Assembly: GCA_964543795.1 (NCBI GenBank)
Contig: CAZIZN010000020.1
Coordinates: 1 to 64,000, forward strand
Direction of reading: 5' to 3'
Length of the DNA: 64,000 nucleotides
Source of the DNA: JACKIC01 sp964543795
Lineage (GTDB): Bacteria > Planctomycetota > UBA1135 > UBA2386
The notes beneath the pieces were generated by a model. That model made no database searches and was not told the DNA's origin. It saw nothing but the letters and a program-made list of their open reading frames with translations. The position numbers and the translations under genes are program-made. Positions 1-7,641 of this stretch are shown here, one piece after another (position 1 is the first letter of the stretch; every line of letters starts with the position of its first letter).

Positions 1-55
1 CTCCGGGCTCCGGGCTCCGGGCTCCGGGCTCCGGGCTCCGGGCTCCGGGCTCCGG
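1..55. repeat. Heptanucleotide tandem repeat (CTCCGGG)n, cut by the window edge
   Basis: Seven perfect head-to-tail copies of the 7-mer ctccggg plus a partial copy occupy the first 55 bases, and the array probably continues to the left. The unit length of 7 is not a multiple of 3, so in a coding region each copy change would shift the frame. Here no convincing gene overlaps it. A second heptamer array with a different unit lies at 34023-34060. Confidence 0.95.
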
Positions 56-572
56 AAGTTCGACGCTCCAACTCATCGCCCTGCCTCATGCAACCTCCAT
101 CTTCTCGCCGTTCTCGCCGTCTGGTCCCACCGCCGCAGGCACCGGTAGCCATCGCAACCACTCCGGTAACCAGGCCTCCGCCGCACGCCGCGCCCCCCAA
201 CCGCACCGCCCGATCCCGCCGCTCGAGTCGATCGACTACCCCACCCACCGCGACCGCCACCAACCGCCTCCGCCGAACGCGCCGCACCCTCGAGCGTCGC
301 CGGCAGCCCCGTGTCGGTCCAATCGCCGCAGACCAGCAGGTTGCGCGGCCCTACCCGCTCGCGCCCACCGACCGCCACGGCGCACGCGGGTCGTCGAGCC
401 GACCCACGAGACGGACCGTTCCGCGCAATCGGTCCTCGAGCCCTTGAGCAGGGCGCGGAGTTTTTTCTCCGTCGCACGGCCCGCTGGCATCGCGAACCAG
501 CCCTGCGCCACCGTCGCTCGACCCGACAGATCCCGTTCTGGTGTCCGATCTTCCGACACCGGAGGGAGGACT
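56..572. other. Intergenic stretch with a gene relic
   Basis: No intact gene is supported between the heptamer array and the start at 573. The open frames here are arginine- and proline-rich and overlap on both strands, as expected for non-coding GC-rich DNA. The only recognisable content is the hydroxysqualene dehydroxylase-like fragment on the minus strand around 262-354. A CGGAG/CTCCG hairpin with a T6 loop at 456-471 does not look like a functional terminator. Confidence 0.6.
262..354 (-). pseudogene. Relic of hydroxysqualene dehydroxylase-like (HpnE/phytoene desaturase family) C-terminus
   Basis: On the minus strand this segment encodes NLLVCGDWTDTGLPATLEGA and flanking residues. That is the C-terminal FAD-binding signature of HpnE, the squalene-associated FAD-dependent desaturase of hopanoid synthesis, and of related amine oxidases. 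A complete gene would be about 420 codons, but the matching frame runs back only to 477. The space where the rest should be is occupied by an unrelated plus-strand gene starting at 573, so only some 30-45 recognisable codons remain. I read it as a decayed or truncated copy. The motif match is strong; the pseudogene status is inference, and a frameshift in a short divergent gene is the alternative. Confidence 0.6.
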
Positions 573-1550
573 GTGCGCAAACCGTGTACGAATGCTGTGG
601 TGGGCGGGGTCGCCGCGCTGATCGCGATGTCCGCAGGAGCGACGCTGCAGCCGGGCGCCGAGCCGGACCCGCGGGCCGTCTACGCCGAACTCAGGGACCC
701 GGCGGACCGCCTGGATTCAGCACACACCCCGCCGCCGCCCGCCGTCGGTGAGATCCAGCTCGCCGAACCGCCCCGTCCCGCGCCGCTCGCCGAGACCCAG
801 GTGCGCGCGGAGCTGCCGCCGCGGCCCCACCTGCGCATCGCGCTCGGCACGCAGGCCGCCTCGCACGTGCGTGGGCCGCTGCTCGACGGCTTCGCCCGCA
901 CGCAGGACGAACTCGACCTCGTCGCGCAGGAATGCACGGACCGCGACGCGATCGAATTCACCCTCGTCGACAAGGCCGACTTCGCGATCGTCAGCGGCGG
1001 CCTGTCCGACCGCGACCGCCGCGCCGGCCTGCGCCAGACGCAGATCGGCTGCGAACTGTTCGCGCTCGCGGTGCCCGAGGCGTCGCCCGTGCGGTCGCTG
1101 ACGCGCCAGCAGGTGCGCCGAGCGCTGACCGGCGAGGCGAAGACGTGGACCGAACTCGGCTTCGGCCTCGGTGAGCTGAGCCTGGTCGCGCCGCGCGACC
1201 AGGCGCTGCGCGAACGCGCCGCTCGCGCACTGATCCTCGGCGACGCGATCGCGGCCGGCGCCGCGCTGGTCGCCGACGACGGCGCCGTGCTCGACAGCGT
1301 GCGGGAGAACGCGAACGCGATCGGCGTCGTGCGCGTGCAGCCGACCGGGGCCGCGGCCGGCGTGCGACTCGTGCACATCGATTGGGCCGCGCCGACGGCC
1401 GAGATGTTCGGCTTCGGCACCTACCCGTTCGGCCTGCCGGTCGTCGTGGTCACCGCCGGGCAGCCGGGGGCTGCAGCGCAGCAGTTCGTGCAGTTCGTGA
1501 ACGGCGAGGACGGCGCCGAGCTGCTGCGGCACAGCGCGCTGCTCCGCTAG
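573..1550 (+). CDS. Secreted PstS-like substrate-binding protein
   Basis: A 325-residue protein with an N-terminal hydrophobic signal segment (VVGGVAALIAMSAGA) followed by a proline-rich linker of about 70 residues. It then has a periplasmic-binding-protein-like domain. Two features resemble the PstS/phosphate-binding 'PBP-like' family: the stretch LTRQQVRRALTGEAKTWTEL, where PstS proteins carry the I..IF.G....W..LG motif, and a C-terminal YPFGLPVVVVT followed by a helix ending in NGEDGAELL. The GTG start at 573 is chosen because GGAGGGAGGA lies 2-12 bases upstream and the signal peptide begins there; a longer ATG start at 444 would add a non-conserved arginine-rich leader. No ABC permease genes are adjacent, so the ligand and role are unknown; it may act as a scavenging or signalling binding protein. 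Confidence 0.7.
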   Translation: MRKPCTNAVVGGVAALIAMSAGATLQPGAEPDPRAVYAELRDPADRLDSAHTPPPPAVGEIQLAEPPRPAPLAETQVRAELPPRPHLRIALGTQAASHVRGPLLDGFARTQDELDLVAQECTDRDAIEFTLVDKADFAIVSGGLSDRDRRAGLRQTQIGCELFALAVPEASPVRSLTRQQVRRALTGEAKTWTELGFGLGELSLVAPRDQALRERAARALILGDAIAAGAALVADDGAVLDSVRENANAIGVVRVQPTGAAAGVRLVHIDWAAPTAEMFGFGTYPFGLPVVVVTAGQPGAAAQQFVQFVNGEDGAELLRHSALLR

Positions 1551-1581
1551 CCCCAGCGTCGCCGCTAGGCGCCTGGGCAGC

Positions 1582-2337
1582 TCAGAAGCGGATCATGCCG
1601 CCGAGATACCAGCCCCGCACTTCGACGTCCGCGTCGAAGTCGCGGGAGGACGCCTCGCCGTACGCATCGAAGACGAAGTAGCGGTAGCCGGCCATGAGCT
1701 CGAAGTCCTGCAGGGCGTACCAACGCGCGGCCACGTCGACGTCGACATAGCGACCGTCCGCGTCGCCGAGGTCCGCCGCCATGAAGCCGCCGTCCACGCC
1801 GAGCGTGACGTCGCCGAGGAAGATGTCGAGTTCGGCGTACGGCATCGGCACCAGCGCCGAGGTCTCGACCTGCTCGCGGCCGCCGAACGCGCTGGCCGAG
1901 ACGTCGAGCTGCGCGTAGGTCAACTGGCCGCCGAGCCCGAGACGGAAGGTGTCGTTGTGCACCAGTTCATAGGCGTACGATCCGGCGACCGTGAAGAACT
2001 CGAGCTCGGTCGTCACGCTCGTGCCGGCCGGCAGATCGCCGAAGCCGCCTTCGAGTTCGCCGCTGCCTTCGGAGTCGAGCGCGAAACCGTGCAGCCGCCA
2101 GCGGTGCTTGTCCTGCATCGTCTCGAAGCGCAGGTACGGCGATGCCTCGGTGTGGTCGACGCCGAGGCCGGCGAGCGAGTTCTGGTTGTCGTGCAAGACG
2201 AGGCTGCCACTCGAGTTCTGCAGCGCCACGTCGCCGCGCGCGTTGGCGAAGATGACGCCGGCCCCGGCGTGGTAGGTCTGGCCCGTGCAGGCCGCGACGC
2301 CGGGGAGGCACAGGAGGAGGAGGCGGGTCGCCTTCAT
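1582..2337 (-). CDS. Outer-membrane lipoprotein, beta-barrel type (paralogue A)
   Basis: A 251-residue protein starting MKATRLLLLC with a lipobox-like PGVAAC near residue 17, so it is probably lipidated at that cysteine. The rest alternates polar and hydrophobic residues, rich in Gly, Tyr and Asp, and ends in a terminal phenylalanine (GGMIRF), as in outer-membrane barrels. The C-terminal part (AGYRYFVFDAYGE...VRGWYLGGMIRF) aligns by eye with the end of the next upstream gene (AGYRLLDLDGYGE...IRGWMVGGVLRF). The two are therefore tandem paralogues, 69 bp apart and transcribed the same way. No function can be named. Confidence 0.75.
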   Translation of the reverse strand: MKATRLLLLCLPGVAACTGQTYHAGAGVIFANARGDVALQNSSGSLVLHDNQNSLAGLGVDHTEASPYLRFETMQDKHRWRLHGFALDSEGSGELEGGFGDLPAGTSVTTELEFFTVAGSYAYELVHNDTFRLGLGGQLTYAQLDVSASAFGGREQVETSALVPMPYAELDIFLGDVTLGVDGGFMAADLGDADGRYVDVDVAARWYALQDFELMAGYRYFVFDAYGEASSRDFDADVEVRGWYLGGMIRF

Positions 2338-2406
2338 CCCGGAAGCATTGCCGAGAACGCGGTCGATGGCCAGCGCCCCGCTGGAGCAACGGATCGGTCC
2401 GGCGGA

Positions 2407-3174
2407 TCAGAATCGCAGCACGCCGCCGACCATCCACCCGCGGATCTGCAGGTCGATGTCGAACGACTCGTCGCCGGATTCGCCGTAGCCATCGAGGTCG
2501 AGCAGCCGGTAGCCGGCGAAGAGCCCCAGATTGGAGGCGAGTTCGAGCTGCAGCATCAGCTCCGCGTCGAGCACGGTCGCCTCGGCCCCGTCGACCTCGG
2601 GCGTCTGCAGATAGCCGATCTCGCCGATGCCGGTGAGGCCGCCGAGCTCGACCTCGGCGCGCAGGTAGATCAGCGGCGCGAACAGCAGTTCGTCGATCGA
2701 CTCGCTGGTGTTCAGCGTCGTTTCGCGCGCGGTGAACTCCACGTCGAACACGTCGACCGCAAGGCCCGGCGCGAGCGTCACGGGGCCGACGCCGATGTCG
2801 AACGTGAGGCTGGCCTTCGCATTGAAGAAGTCCAGCGTCGTGTCGACCGGCGTCGACGCCGAGATGCCGCCGAAGTCGGAGTTGAGCACGCCGCTGCCGC
2901 TCTCCTCGAACAGGAAGCCGGATGCAGTCAGCACTGCGAAGCCGAGGTCGGCCTGGCCGCGCGCATAGGGCGAGCCGACCTCGTCGCCGAGGCCGAACGC
3001 GGATTCGATGTCCTGGCGCGCGGTGCTCGGCACGCCGCCGATGCCGGTCGAGAGACCGATGTCGCCGGACACGGCCATCTGCGTGTAGCCGACCATCGCC
3101 GACGCGCCGGCCGAACAGCCGCCGAGGAATGCGGCGATCGGCAGCGCGACGGCGCACAGGAGGAATCGGTGCAT
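2407..3174 (-). CDS. Outer-membrane lipoprotein, beta-barrel type (paralogue B)
   Basis: A 255-residue protein whose start is placed at the ATG beginning MHRFLLCAVALPIA. This gives a clean lipoprotein signal peptide with a lipobox-like FLGGC; the open frame continues 72 codons further but that part is arginine-rich and not protein-like. The mature part is a predicted beta-barrel with Gly/Asp-rich strands ending in a terminal phenylalanine (GGVLRF). It is homologous to its downstream neighbour over at least the last 40 residues, indicating local duplication. Both could be expressed from one promoter in front of this gene, divergent from the adhesin-like gene at 3344. Function unknown. Confidence 0.75.
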   Translation of the reverse strand: MHRFLLCAVALPIAAFLGGCSAGASAMVGYTQMAVSGDIGLSTGIGGVPSTARQDIESAFGLGDEVGSPYARGQADLGFAVLTASGFLFEESGSGVLNSDFGGISASTPVDTTLDFFNAKASLTFDIGVGPVTLAPGLAVDVFDVEFTARETTLNTSESIDELLFAPLIYLRAEVELGGLTGIGEIGYLQTPEVDGAEATVLDAELMLQLELASNLGLFAGYRLLDLDGYGESGDESFDIDLQIRGWMVGGVLRF

Positions 3175-3343
3175 GGCGGAGGTCCTTGGTCGCTGTAGGA
3201 GTCTGTCGAGGCCAGGCGGACGGGCGTCGTAGTCGTCCCGGCCGTCGGTGCAACCGCAATGGCGGCTTCCCGAGTCGTCCCTCTTTCGGAATAGTGCCCC
3301 TCGCTGCCGTAGCGCGGCCCCCCCGTTCCCGCCAATACCCACC

Positions 3344-4090
3344 ATGCGCATCCTGACCCTGTTGTTCCTGCTGCCCGCCGCGTGCGGCACCTATCCGCAG
3401 TTCGTCGCCCGGCGCACCCTGCAGTTCGAGGTCCCCGCCGCGGAGATCCGCGGCCTGTCCTGCACCAGCCACAACGGCGGCGTCGAGGTCCGCGGCGAGC
3501 CCGGCCGCACCGCGATCGCCGTGGCCGTCACGCTCTCGGTGCGCGGGCAGACGCAGGAGGAGGCCGACGCCAACCTGCAGAGGCTCGACGTCGCGCGCGA
3601 GACGAAGGACGGCGTGCTGAGCCTCGCCGGCGTGCAGCCCGAGGGGCTGCCGATGCACTGCAGCCCGAGCTTCGGATTCGTGGTGACCGCGCCGCGGCAG
3701 ATCGCGGTCGTCGCGAAGTCGCACAACGGTTCGATCGAGGTGGTCGGCACGGCCGGCGAACTCGACCTGCTGACGCACAACGGCGAGGTGACCGCCGACG
3801 CGCACAGCGGCAAGGTGGCGATCGTCTCCTACAACGGCGACGTCACCGTGACCGCCCGCGGTGCGGAACCGGTGCACGGCTCGATCGAGACGCACAACGG
3901 TTCGATCGAACTGGCGATCCCCGAGGGTGCCGGGGCCAAGGTCGCGGCCGCGACCCACAACGGCAGCATCGAGGTGGCGGCGCCGGCCAGGCTCGTCGAG
4001 GGCGGCAAGCGGTCCGCCGAAGCGGTCTACGGCGACGGGCGCGGCGCGCTGCGCGCCACGACACACAACGGCGACGTGACGCTGCGTTAG
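3344..4090 (+). CDS. Secreted DUF4097-like beta-helix protein with HNG repeats
   Basis: A 248-residue lipoprotein-like protein (MRILTLLFLLPAACGTY, with LPAAC as a lipobox). It contains repeated short motifs SHNGGVEV, SHNGSIEV, THNGEVTA, SYNGDVTV, THNGSIEL, THNGSIEV and THNGDVTL, spaced about 15-30 residues apart. This is the pattern of DUF4097/DUF2807 (putative auto-transporter adhesin head) right-handed beta-helix proteins, each repeat forming one turn. The protein is thus probably an envelope-anchored solenoid; binding partners are unknown. Its TAG stop overlaps the TAA stop of the convergent fusion gene in the sequence TTAG (4087-4090), so there is no room for a terminator between them. 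Confidence 0.75.
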   Translation: MRILTLLFLLPAACGTYPQFVARRTLQFEVPAAEIRGLSCTSHNGGVEVRGEPGRTAIAVAVTLSVRGQTQEEADANLQRLDVARETKDGVLSLAGVQPEGLPMHCSPSFGFVVTAPRQIAVVAKSHNGSIEVVGTAGELDLLTHNGEVTADAHSGKVAIVSYNGDVTVTARGAEPVHGSIETHNGSIELAIPEGAGAKVAAATHNGSIEVAAPARLVEGGKRSAEAVYGDGRGALRATTHNGDVTLR

Positions 4091-5445
4091 TCGGCGATCG
4101 GGAACCCCAGCCGCGCCAGTTCCGCGAGCAGCTCTCGCCGCGCGGCCGCGTAGCTGCTCGAGCCGCCCCACATCGCGGCCATACGATCGACCCAGCCCTT
4201 GTCGAGGCTCACCGGCCGGCCGCCGTAGCCGCCGCGTTCCGCGTTGGTGCGTTCGGCCCAGGCGCGCATGCCGGCGTCCGCGCCGGCGAGCGCTCGCTCG
4301 CTCGCGGCGGTGTCGTAACGCTGCCAGTGCAGCACGCCGTCGAGCGGCATGCGGCCGCGCGGGATCGGATCGTCGGCCGGCCGGCCGACCGTCATGCCGA
4401 AGACCACGTAGCAGTGCGGCGGCAGCGCCAGCAGCTGCGCGAGTTCGATCGGGTGGTTGCGCGCCGCGCCGATCATGCAGGCGCCGAGTCCCTCGGCCTC
4501 GGCAGCGAGCTGCAGGTTCTGGCCGAGCAGCGCGGCGTCGACGGTCGCCTGCAGGAACAGTTCGAAGCTGCCGGCCTGCACGGCGGTGCCGTGACGGGCA
4601 CAGGCCAGCGCGAGTTTGTGCAGGTCGGCGCAGATCGCGAAGAACACGGGCGCTTCGCCGATGTGCCGCTGGCCGCCGCAGAGCCGCGCGCACTCACCCT
4701 TCTGCTGCGGCTCGGTGACCGCGACCACCGCGTAGGCCTGGATGAAGCTCGACGTCGACGCGTGACGCGCCGCATCGACGAGCCGTTCGATCTGCGGCGC
4801 CGGCACCGGATCGGGCCGATAGGCGCGGTGGCTGCGGTGGCGGAACATCTGCTCCACGGTGCTCCACGGCTCGCCGGCGAGCGCGCAGCGCGCGGCGCGC
4901 AGGTCCTCGGGCCGGTCGAGGTCGGCGTGCACCCAGGGGTTCGCGGACGGCACCGCACGGACGCGTCCCGCGTCGCGCCGCACGAGGTCGCGCAGCGTGG
5001 CGGCGGGCTCGGCGATCGCGTCGAACGCCGCACGCGCGAGCGCCACGGGGTGGCCCGGTCGGTCGCGGAACAGCGGCAGGGCCACTTCGACCCCGGGTCG
5101 ATCGAGTGCTGCGACCAGAGCCGCCACGGTGTCGGCCATCACGAGGGCGTGGTCGACCGGGAACACGAGCACCCTGGTGGTTCCCCCCGGCAGCGCGCGC
5201 TGCGCGGCGCGCAGGCTGTCCCCCATCTCGCCGCCCGGGGGCACTTCGACCACCTGCACCGCAGCCGCCGCGGGCAAGGGTGCCGCGCCGCGGCGACGCA
5301 CCACCAGCACCGTGTCGACGCCGGCCGCCCGGCACTGCGCGGCGATGCGTTCGATCGCGGTCAGGCCGGCGAGGTCGAGCAGCGCCTTGTCGGCGCCCAT
5401 GCGCTGGCCGAGACCGGCGGCGGGCACGATCGCGACCGTGGTCAC
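4087..5445 (-). CDS. MobA-like nucleotidyltransferase / NfsA-type nitroreductase fusion
   Basis: A 452-residue two-domain protein. Residues 1-190 look like a MobA/MocA-type NTP transferase: PAAGLGQRMGADKALL is the nucleotide-binding loop and HADLDRPEDL the family's metal-binding DxDxPEDL-like motif. From about residue 205 (RHRSHRAYRPDPVP) to the end it resembles FMN-dependent nitroreductases of the NfsA/flavin reductase group, including the C-terminal FGMTVGRPAD region. MobA-like domains transfer CMP or GMP to cofactors such as molybdopterin; nitroreductase domains reduce flavin-accessible substrates with NAD(P)H. I know of no standard pathway joining them, so the substrate is unknown. It lies 4 bp downstream of pyrE on the same strand and is probably co-transcribed. 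A frameshift joining two genes is unlikely because the frame is continuous through both domains. Confidence 0.8.
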   Translation of the reverse strand: MTTVAIVPAAGLGQRMGADKALLDLAGLTAIERIAAQCRAAGVDTVLVVRRRGAAPLPAAAAVQVVEVPPGGEMGDSLRAAQRALPGGTTRVLVFPVDHALVMADTVAALVAALDRPGVEVALPLFRDRPGHPVALARAAFDAIAEPAATLRDLVRRDAGRVRAVPSANPWVHADLDRPEDLRAARCALAGEPWSTVEQMFRHRSHRAYRPDPVPAPQIERLVDAARHASTSSFIQAYAVVAVTEPQQKGECARLCGGQRHIGEAPVFFAICADLHKLALACARHGTAVQAGSFELFLQATVDAALLGQNLQLAAEAEGLGACMIGAARNHPIELAQLLALPPHCYVVFGMTVGRPADDPIPRGRMPLDGVLHWQRYDTAASERALAGADAGMRAWAERTNAERGGYGGRPVSLDKGWVDRMAAMWGGSSSYAAARRELLAELARLGFPIAD

Positions 5446-5449
5446 GGCT

Positions 5450-6016
5450 TCACCGCCGGCGGATCTCGCTGAGCGTCACGAGCGGGTCGATCTTCCATTC
5501 GCGGCGGAACGGCTCGGCGTCGGGATCCTCGCGGTCGGCGATCGCCATCACGACGACGGGCACGGCGCCTACTTCGAGCACGGCGTCGATCGCCTTCCTC
5601 GCGGAGCCGCCGGTGGTCACGGTGTCCTCGATGATGCAGACCTTCTGACCCGCGACGAGGTCGCCTTCGATGCGCGAGCCGGTGCCGTGCCCCTTGGCTT
5701 CCTTGCGCACGAGGAACGCATGCAGGTTCTGGCCGGTCTCGAACGACAGCGCCGCCACCGCGCTCGCGAGCGGATCGGCGCCGAGCGTGAGGCCGCCGAT
5801 CGCGGTGATCTCGGGGTAGCCCTTCAGCTTCTCGAGCAGCAGCCTGGCGATCAGCCACAGGCCTTCGGGGTGCAGCGAGACCTTCTTGCCGTTGATGTAG
5901 AAGTCCGAGCGCTTGCCCGACGCCAGCACGATGTCGATGCCGTCCTTGTAGGCGCGTTCGCGGATGAGCTGGAGCAGGCGCTGCTTGGCCTTGGCCGGGT
6001 CGAACGGGGTCGTCAC
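5450..6016 (-). CDS. pyrE: Orotate phosphoribosyltransferase
   Basis: A 188-residue enzyme that converts orotate and PRPP to orotidine 5'-monophosphate in pyrimidine synthesis. The PRPP-binding signature is clear (VCIIEDTVTTGGSA near residue 130), as is the family's catalytic-loop region with VRKEAKGHGTGSRIEG. Length fits the family. The start at 6016 gives MTTPFDPAKAK directly ahead of the conserved helix. The partner enzyme pyrF is at 55495-56364, so the pathway genes are dispersed. The downstream fusion gene follows after 4 bp, suggesting an operon. The 219 bp upstream of it to 6235 contains no gene; a GGGGCA/TGCCCC hairpin sits at 6102-6117. Confidence 0.93.
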   Translation of the reverse strand: MTTPFDPAKAKQRLLQLIRERAYKDGIDIVLASGKRSDFYINGKKVSLHPEGLWLIARLLLEKLKGYPEITAIGGLTLGADPLASAVAALSFETGQNLHAFLVRKEAKGHGTGSRIEGDLVAGQKVCIIEDTVTTGGSARKAIDAVLEVGAVPVVVMAIADREDPDAEPFRREWKIDPLVTLSEIRRR

Positions 6017-6235
6017 GCGCGCAGGGATACCGCGGTGCGGGGGGGACTGTCCAGGCTGGGGGTTGTCGGCGGCGCGCTTCGGCCGGCTATCGATTCGGGT
6101 AGGGGCAGCTGTGCCCCTTTCGTCACAGTCCCGCCCGACAGCTTCGAGTTCGTCGCCCCCTTCGAGGTCTGCCTTGGCTGGCGCGAAGGCTGGGTACGGC
6201 GCGAGGACCCGCCCAATGCATCGGGCGCGCGGACA

Positions 6236-6670
6236 TCAGGGAACCTGCTTCTTCGCAGCGCGCTTCGTCGCTGCGGTCAGCAGCCTGACCTTCCCCGCAG
6301 CATCCACTGCCGCGACGAATGGTCGTTCATGGTCGCGCAGCATCTTCTGGATACGCGGATAGGCGAGAACGAATGCCCTCCCCATCGCGGCACCGGTCAG
6401 GTTACCGCCGGTCAGCACGAACGCCGCCACGTTCGCTGCCAGCAGCGCCTGAAACTCGGCTTCTCGGCGCCGGATGCGCTGGTCCTTCGTCAGCACAATC
6501 CAGTCGCGGCGCCCAACGGCCTGCAGCCAGGTCTCGTCAGCGGTGCCAGCTGCGAAGTGCTCGTGCAGGAGTTCGAACTTGATGCCGGCAGCCTGCAGGG
6601 CGCTCGGCACGTCGGTGGAGCCGAGGCACTCGTCCACGAACAGAACGGGCTCAGGCAGCGGCCGGGCCAA
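6236..6670 (-). CDS. PIN-like toxin (VapC45/DUF5615 type) of a toxin-antitoxin pair
   Basis: A 144-residue protein with a PIN-like fold signature. An N-terminal VLFVDE supplies the first acidic residues, then ADETWLQAVGRRDWIVLTKD and RIRRREAE, a GGNLTG turn, and RAFVLAYPRIQKML. This arrangement matches the VapC45-like family of putative RNase toxins. The likely start is TTG at 6670, overlapping the antitoxin gene by 20 bp and so translationally coupled to it; no ATG is available in frame before the conserved strand. Family members cleave RNA and are held inactive by the adjacent antitoxin. The lysine/alanine-rich C-terminus (TKRAAKKQVP) is not part of the domain. Confidence 0.8.
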   Translation of the reverse strand: MARPLPEPVLFVDECLGSTDVPSALQAAGIKFELLHEHFAAGTADETWLQAVGRRDWIVLTKDQRIRRREAEFQALLAANVAAFVLTGGNLTGAAMGRAFVLAYPRIQKMLRDHERPFVAAVDAAGKVRLLTAATKRAAKKQVP

Positions 6671-7346
6671 ACCACTTCCTCACCAGATCCTCGATCCTGG
6701 CGGGCTCGACCCGGTAGTCCTCGGCGAGGTGGACGATGGAGTCGCCTGCTCGGAAGCGGTCGAACACGACCTCGACCGGCACGCGAGTGCTGGCGAGGAT
6801 CGGCTGGCCGAACGCGATGCGCGGATCCACGGCGACGACACGCGGTTCGTGCGGGTCGGTGCGCCAGGGGAACAGGCGTGCGGCGAGGCCGGATTCGTCC
6901 CGCTCGATTCGGGTCAGCCCGGCTTCGAGAATCTCACGCATCGCGACCTGGCCCTGCTGCGATGCGTCGATGAGCCTGCCGTAGTGCTCGACGAACAGAC
7001 CGACGCCGTCGGTGCTGAAGTCCTGCTCGATCAGTGGGCGCTGCTTGCCGAGTTCCTTGCCGACGTAGGCGAGCGCGCGACGGACCTTCTGCAGGGACAC
7101 TTCGTGCTGCTTGCGGATCGTCGCGAGCACGCTGCATTCCACGAGGTTCCAGAACGACAGGCCGAGCGGCGCTGTGCCGGCGGGATGGACCACCGGTTGC
7201 GCGTGGCGCTTGCCTGTCTTGGTGGGATAGTCCTGACCACGCAGCCAAACGCGCAGGGTGTTGGGCACGAGACCGAGCCACCGCGCTGCTTCGAGCAGGG
7301 TGTATTTCGGGATGTCGCGCGGGTCTCGCTTGGGGGGGTGAGGGAT
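6651..7346 (-). CDS. DUF433-type antitoxin with N-terminal helix-turn-helix
   Basis: About 231 residues. The N-terminal IPKYTLLEAARWLGLVPNTL looks like a MerR-type helix-turn-helix, and the C-terminal segment VVAVDPRIAFGQPILASTRVPVEVV is the DUF433 signature found in antitoxins next to PIN-like toxins. The start is problematic: a perfect AGGAGG (7353-7358) stands 6 bases before an ATC codon at 7346, and no ATG, GTG or TTG lies near it in frame. Upstream frame continues to an ATG at 7511, but that extension is arginine-rich and unlikely. I place the start at the ATC, with low certainty for the exact codon. The gene probably represses its own operon. A C7 run (7331-7337) just inside the gene could slip. 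Confidence 0.78.
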   Translation of the reverse strand: MPHPPKRDPRDIPKYTLLEAARWLGLVPNTLRVWLRGQDYPTKTGKRHAQPVVHPAGTAPLGLSFWNLVECSVLATIRKQHEVSLQKVRRALAYVGKELGKQRPLIEQDFSTDGVGLFVEHYGRLIDASQQGQVAMREILEAGLTRIERDESGLAARLFPWRTDPHEPRVVAVDPRIAFGQPILASTRVPVEVVFDRFRAGDSIVHLAEDYRVEPARIEDLVRKWFGPAAA

Positions 7347-7358
7347 GGCGGGCCTCCT
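7344..7358 (-). promoter_or_regulatory. Shine-Dalgarno AGGAGG before a non-canonical ATC start
   Basis: Reading the minus strand, AGGAGG is followed by six bases (cccgcc) and then ATC, opening the frame of the DUF433 antitoxin. The SD and spacing are ideal while the codon is not a usual initiator. Either AUC is used, which would keep antitoxin synthesis low, or an ATG was mutated or misread. Confidence 0.6.
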
Positions 7359-7641
7359 GCGCGACGAAATGTAGGCCGACTCGCCGCGGCGTCGAGGATC
7401 GAACCGGCAAGAACGTCTGTCCGGCAGGATCCGGGCCTGGGCCCGCTGACTCCCGGCGCGAACTCGCCATCCCCTGGGCATGTCGACTCTGTGCGCTCTG
7501 TCCTCTCCCATGCAGCACGAGGCGGCAACCGGCCGCGCGCCGCCCGCAGGGAAAACGCGGATGCCGGCCCGCCGAGCCGTCTGTTAGCATGACCCGCAGG
7601 ACGCGGCTGCGACGTTCGCGCCTGCCACTCCGCACCACGGC

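Noticed and set aside
456..471. CGGAG/CTCCG hairpin with T6 loop
   Set aside because: The T-run is in the loop, not after the stem, and the stem is only 5 bp, so it does not resemble an intrinsic terminator.
73..580. Overlapping open frames on both strands at the left end
   Set aside because: They are arginine/proline-rich, mutually overlapping, and have no signal or domain except the HpnE-like motif already described.
6102..6117. GGGGCA/TGCCCC hairpin after the toxin gene
   Set aside because: Short stem, only three T bases on the plus strand, and about 120 bases from the toxin stop, so no terminator call is justified.
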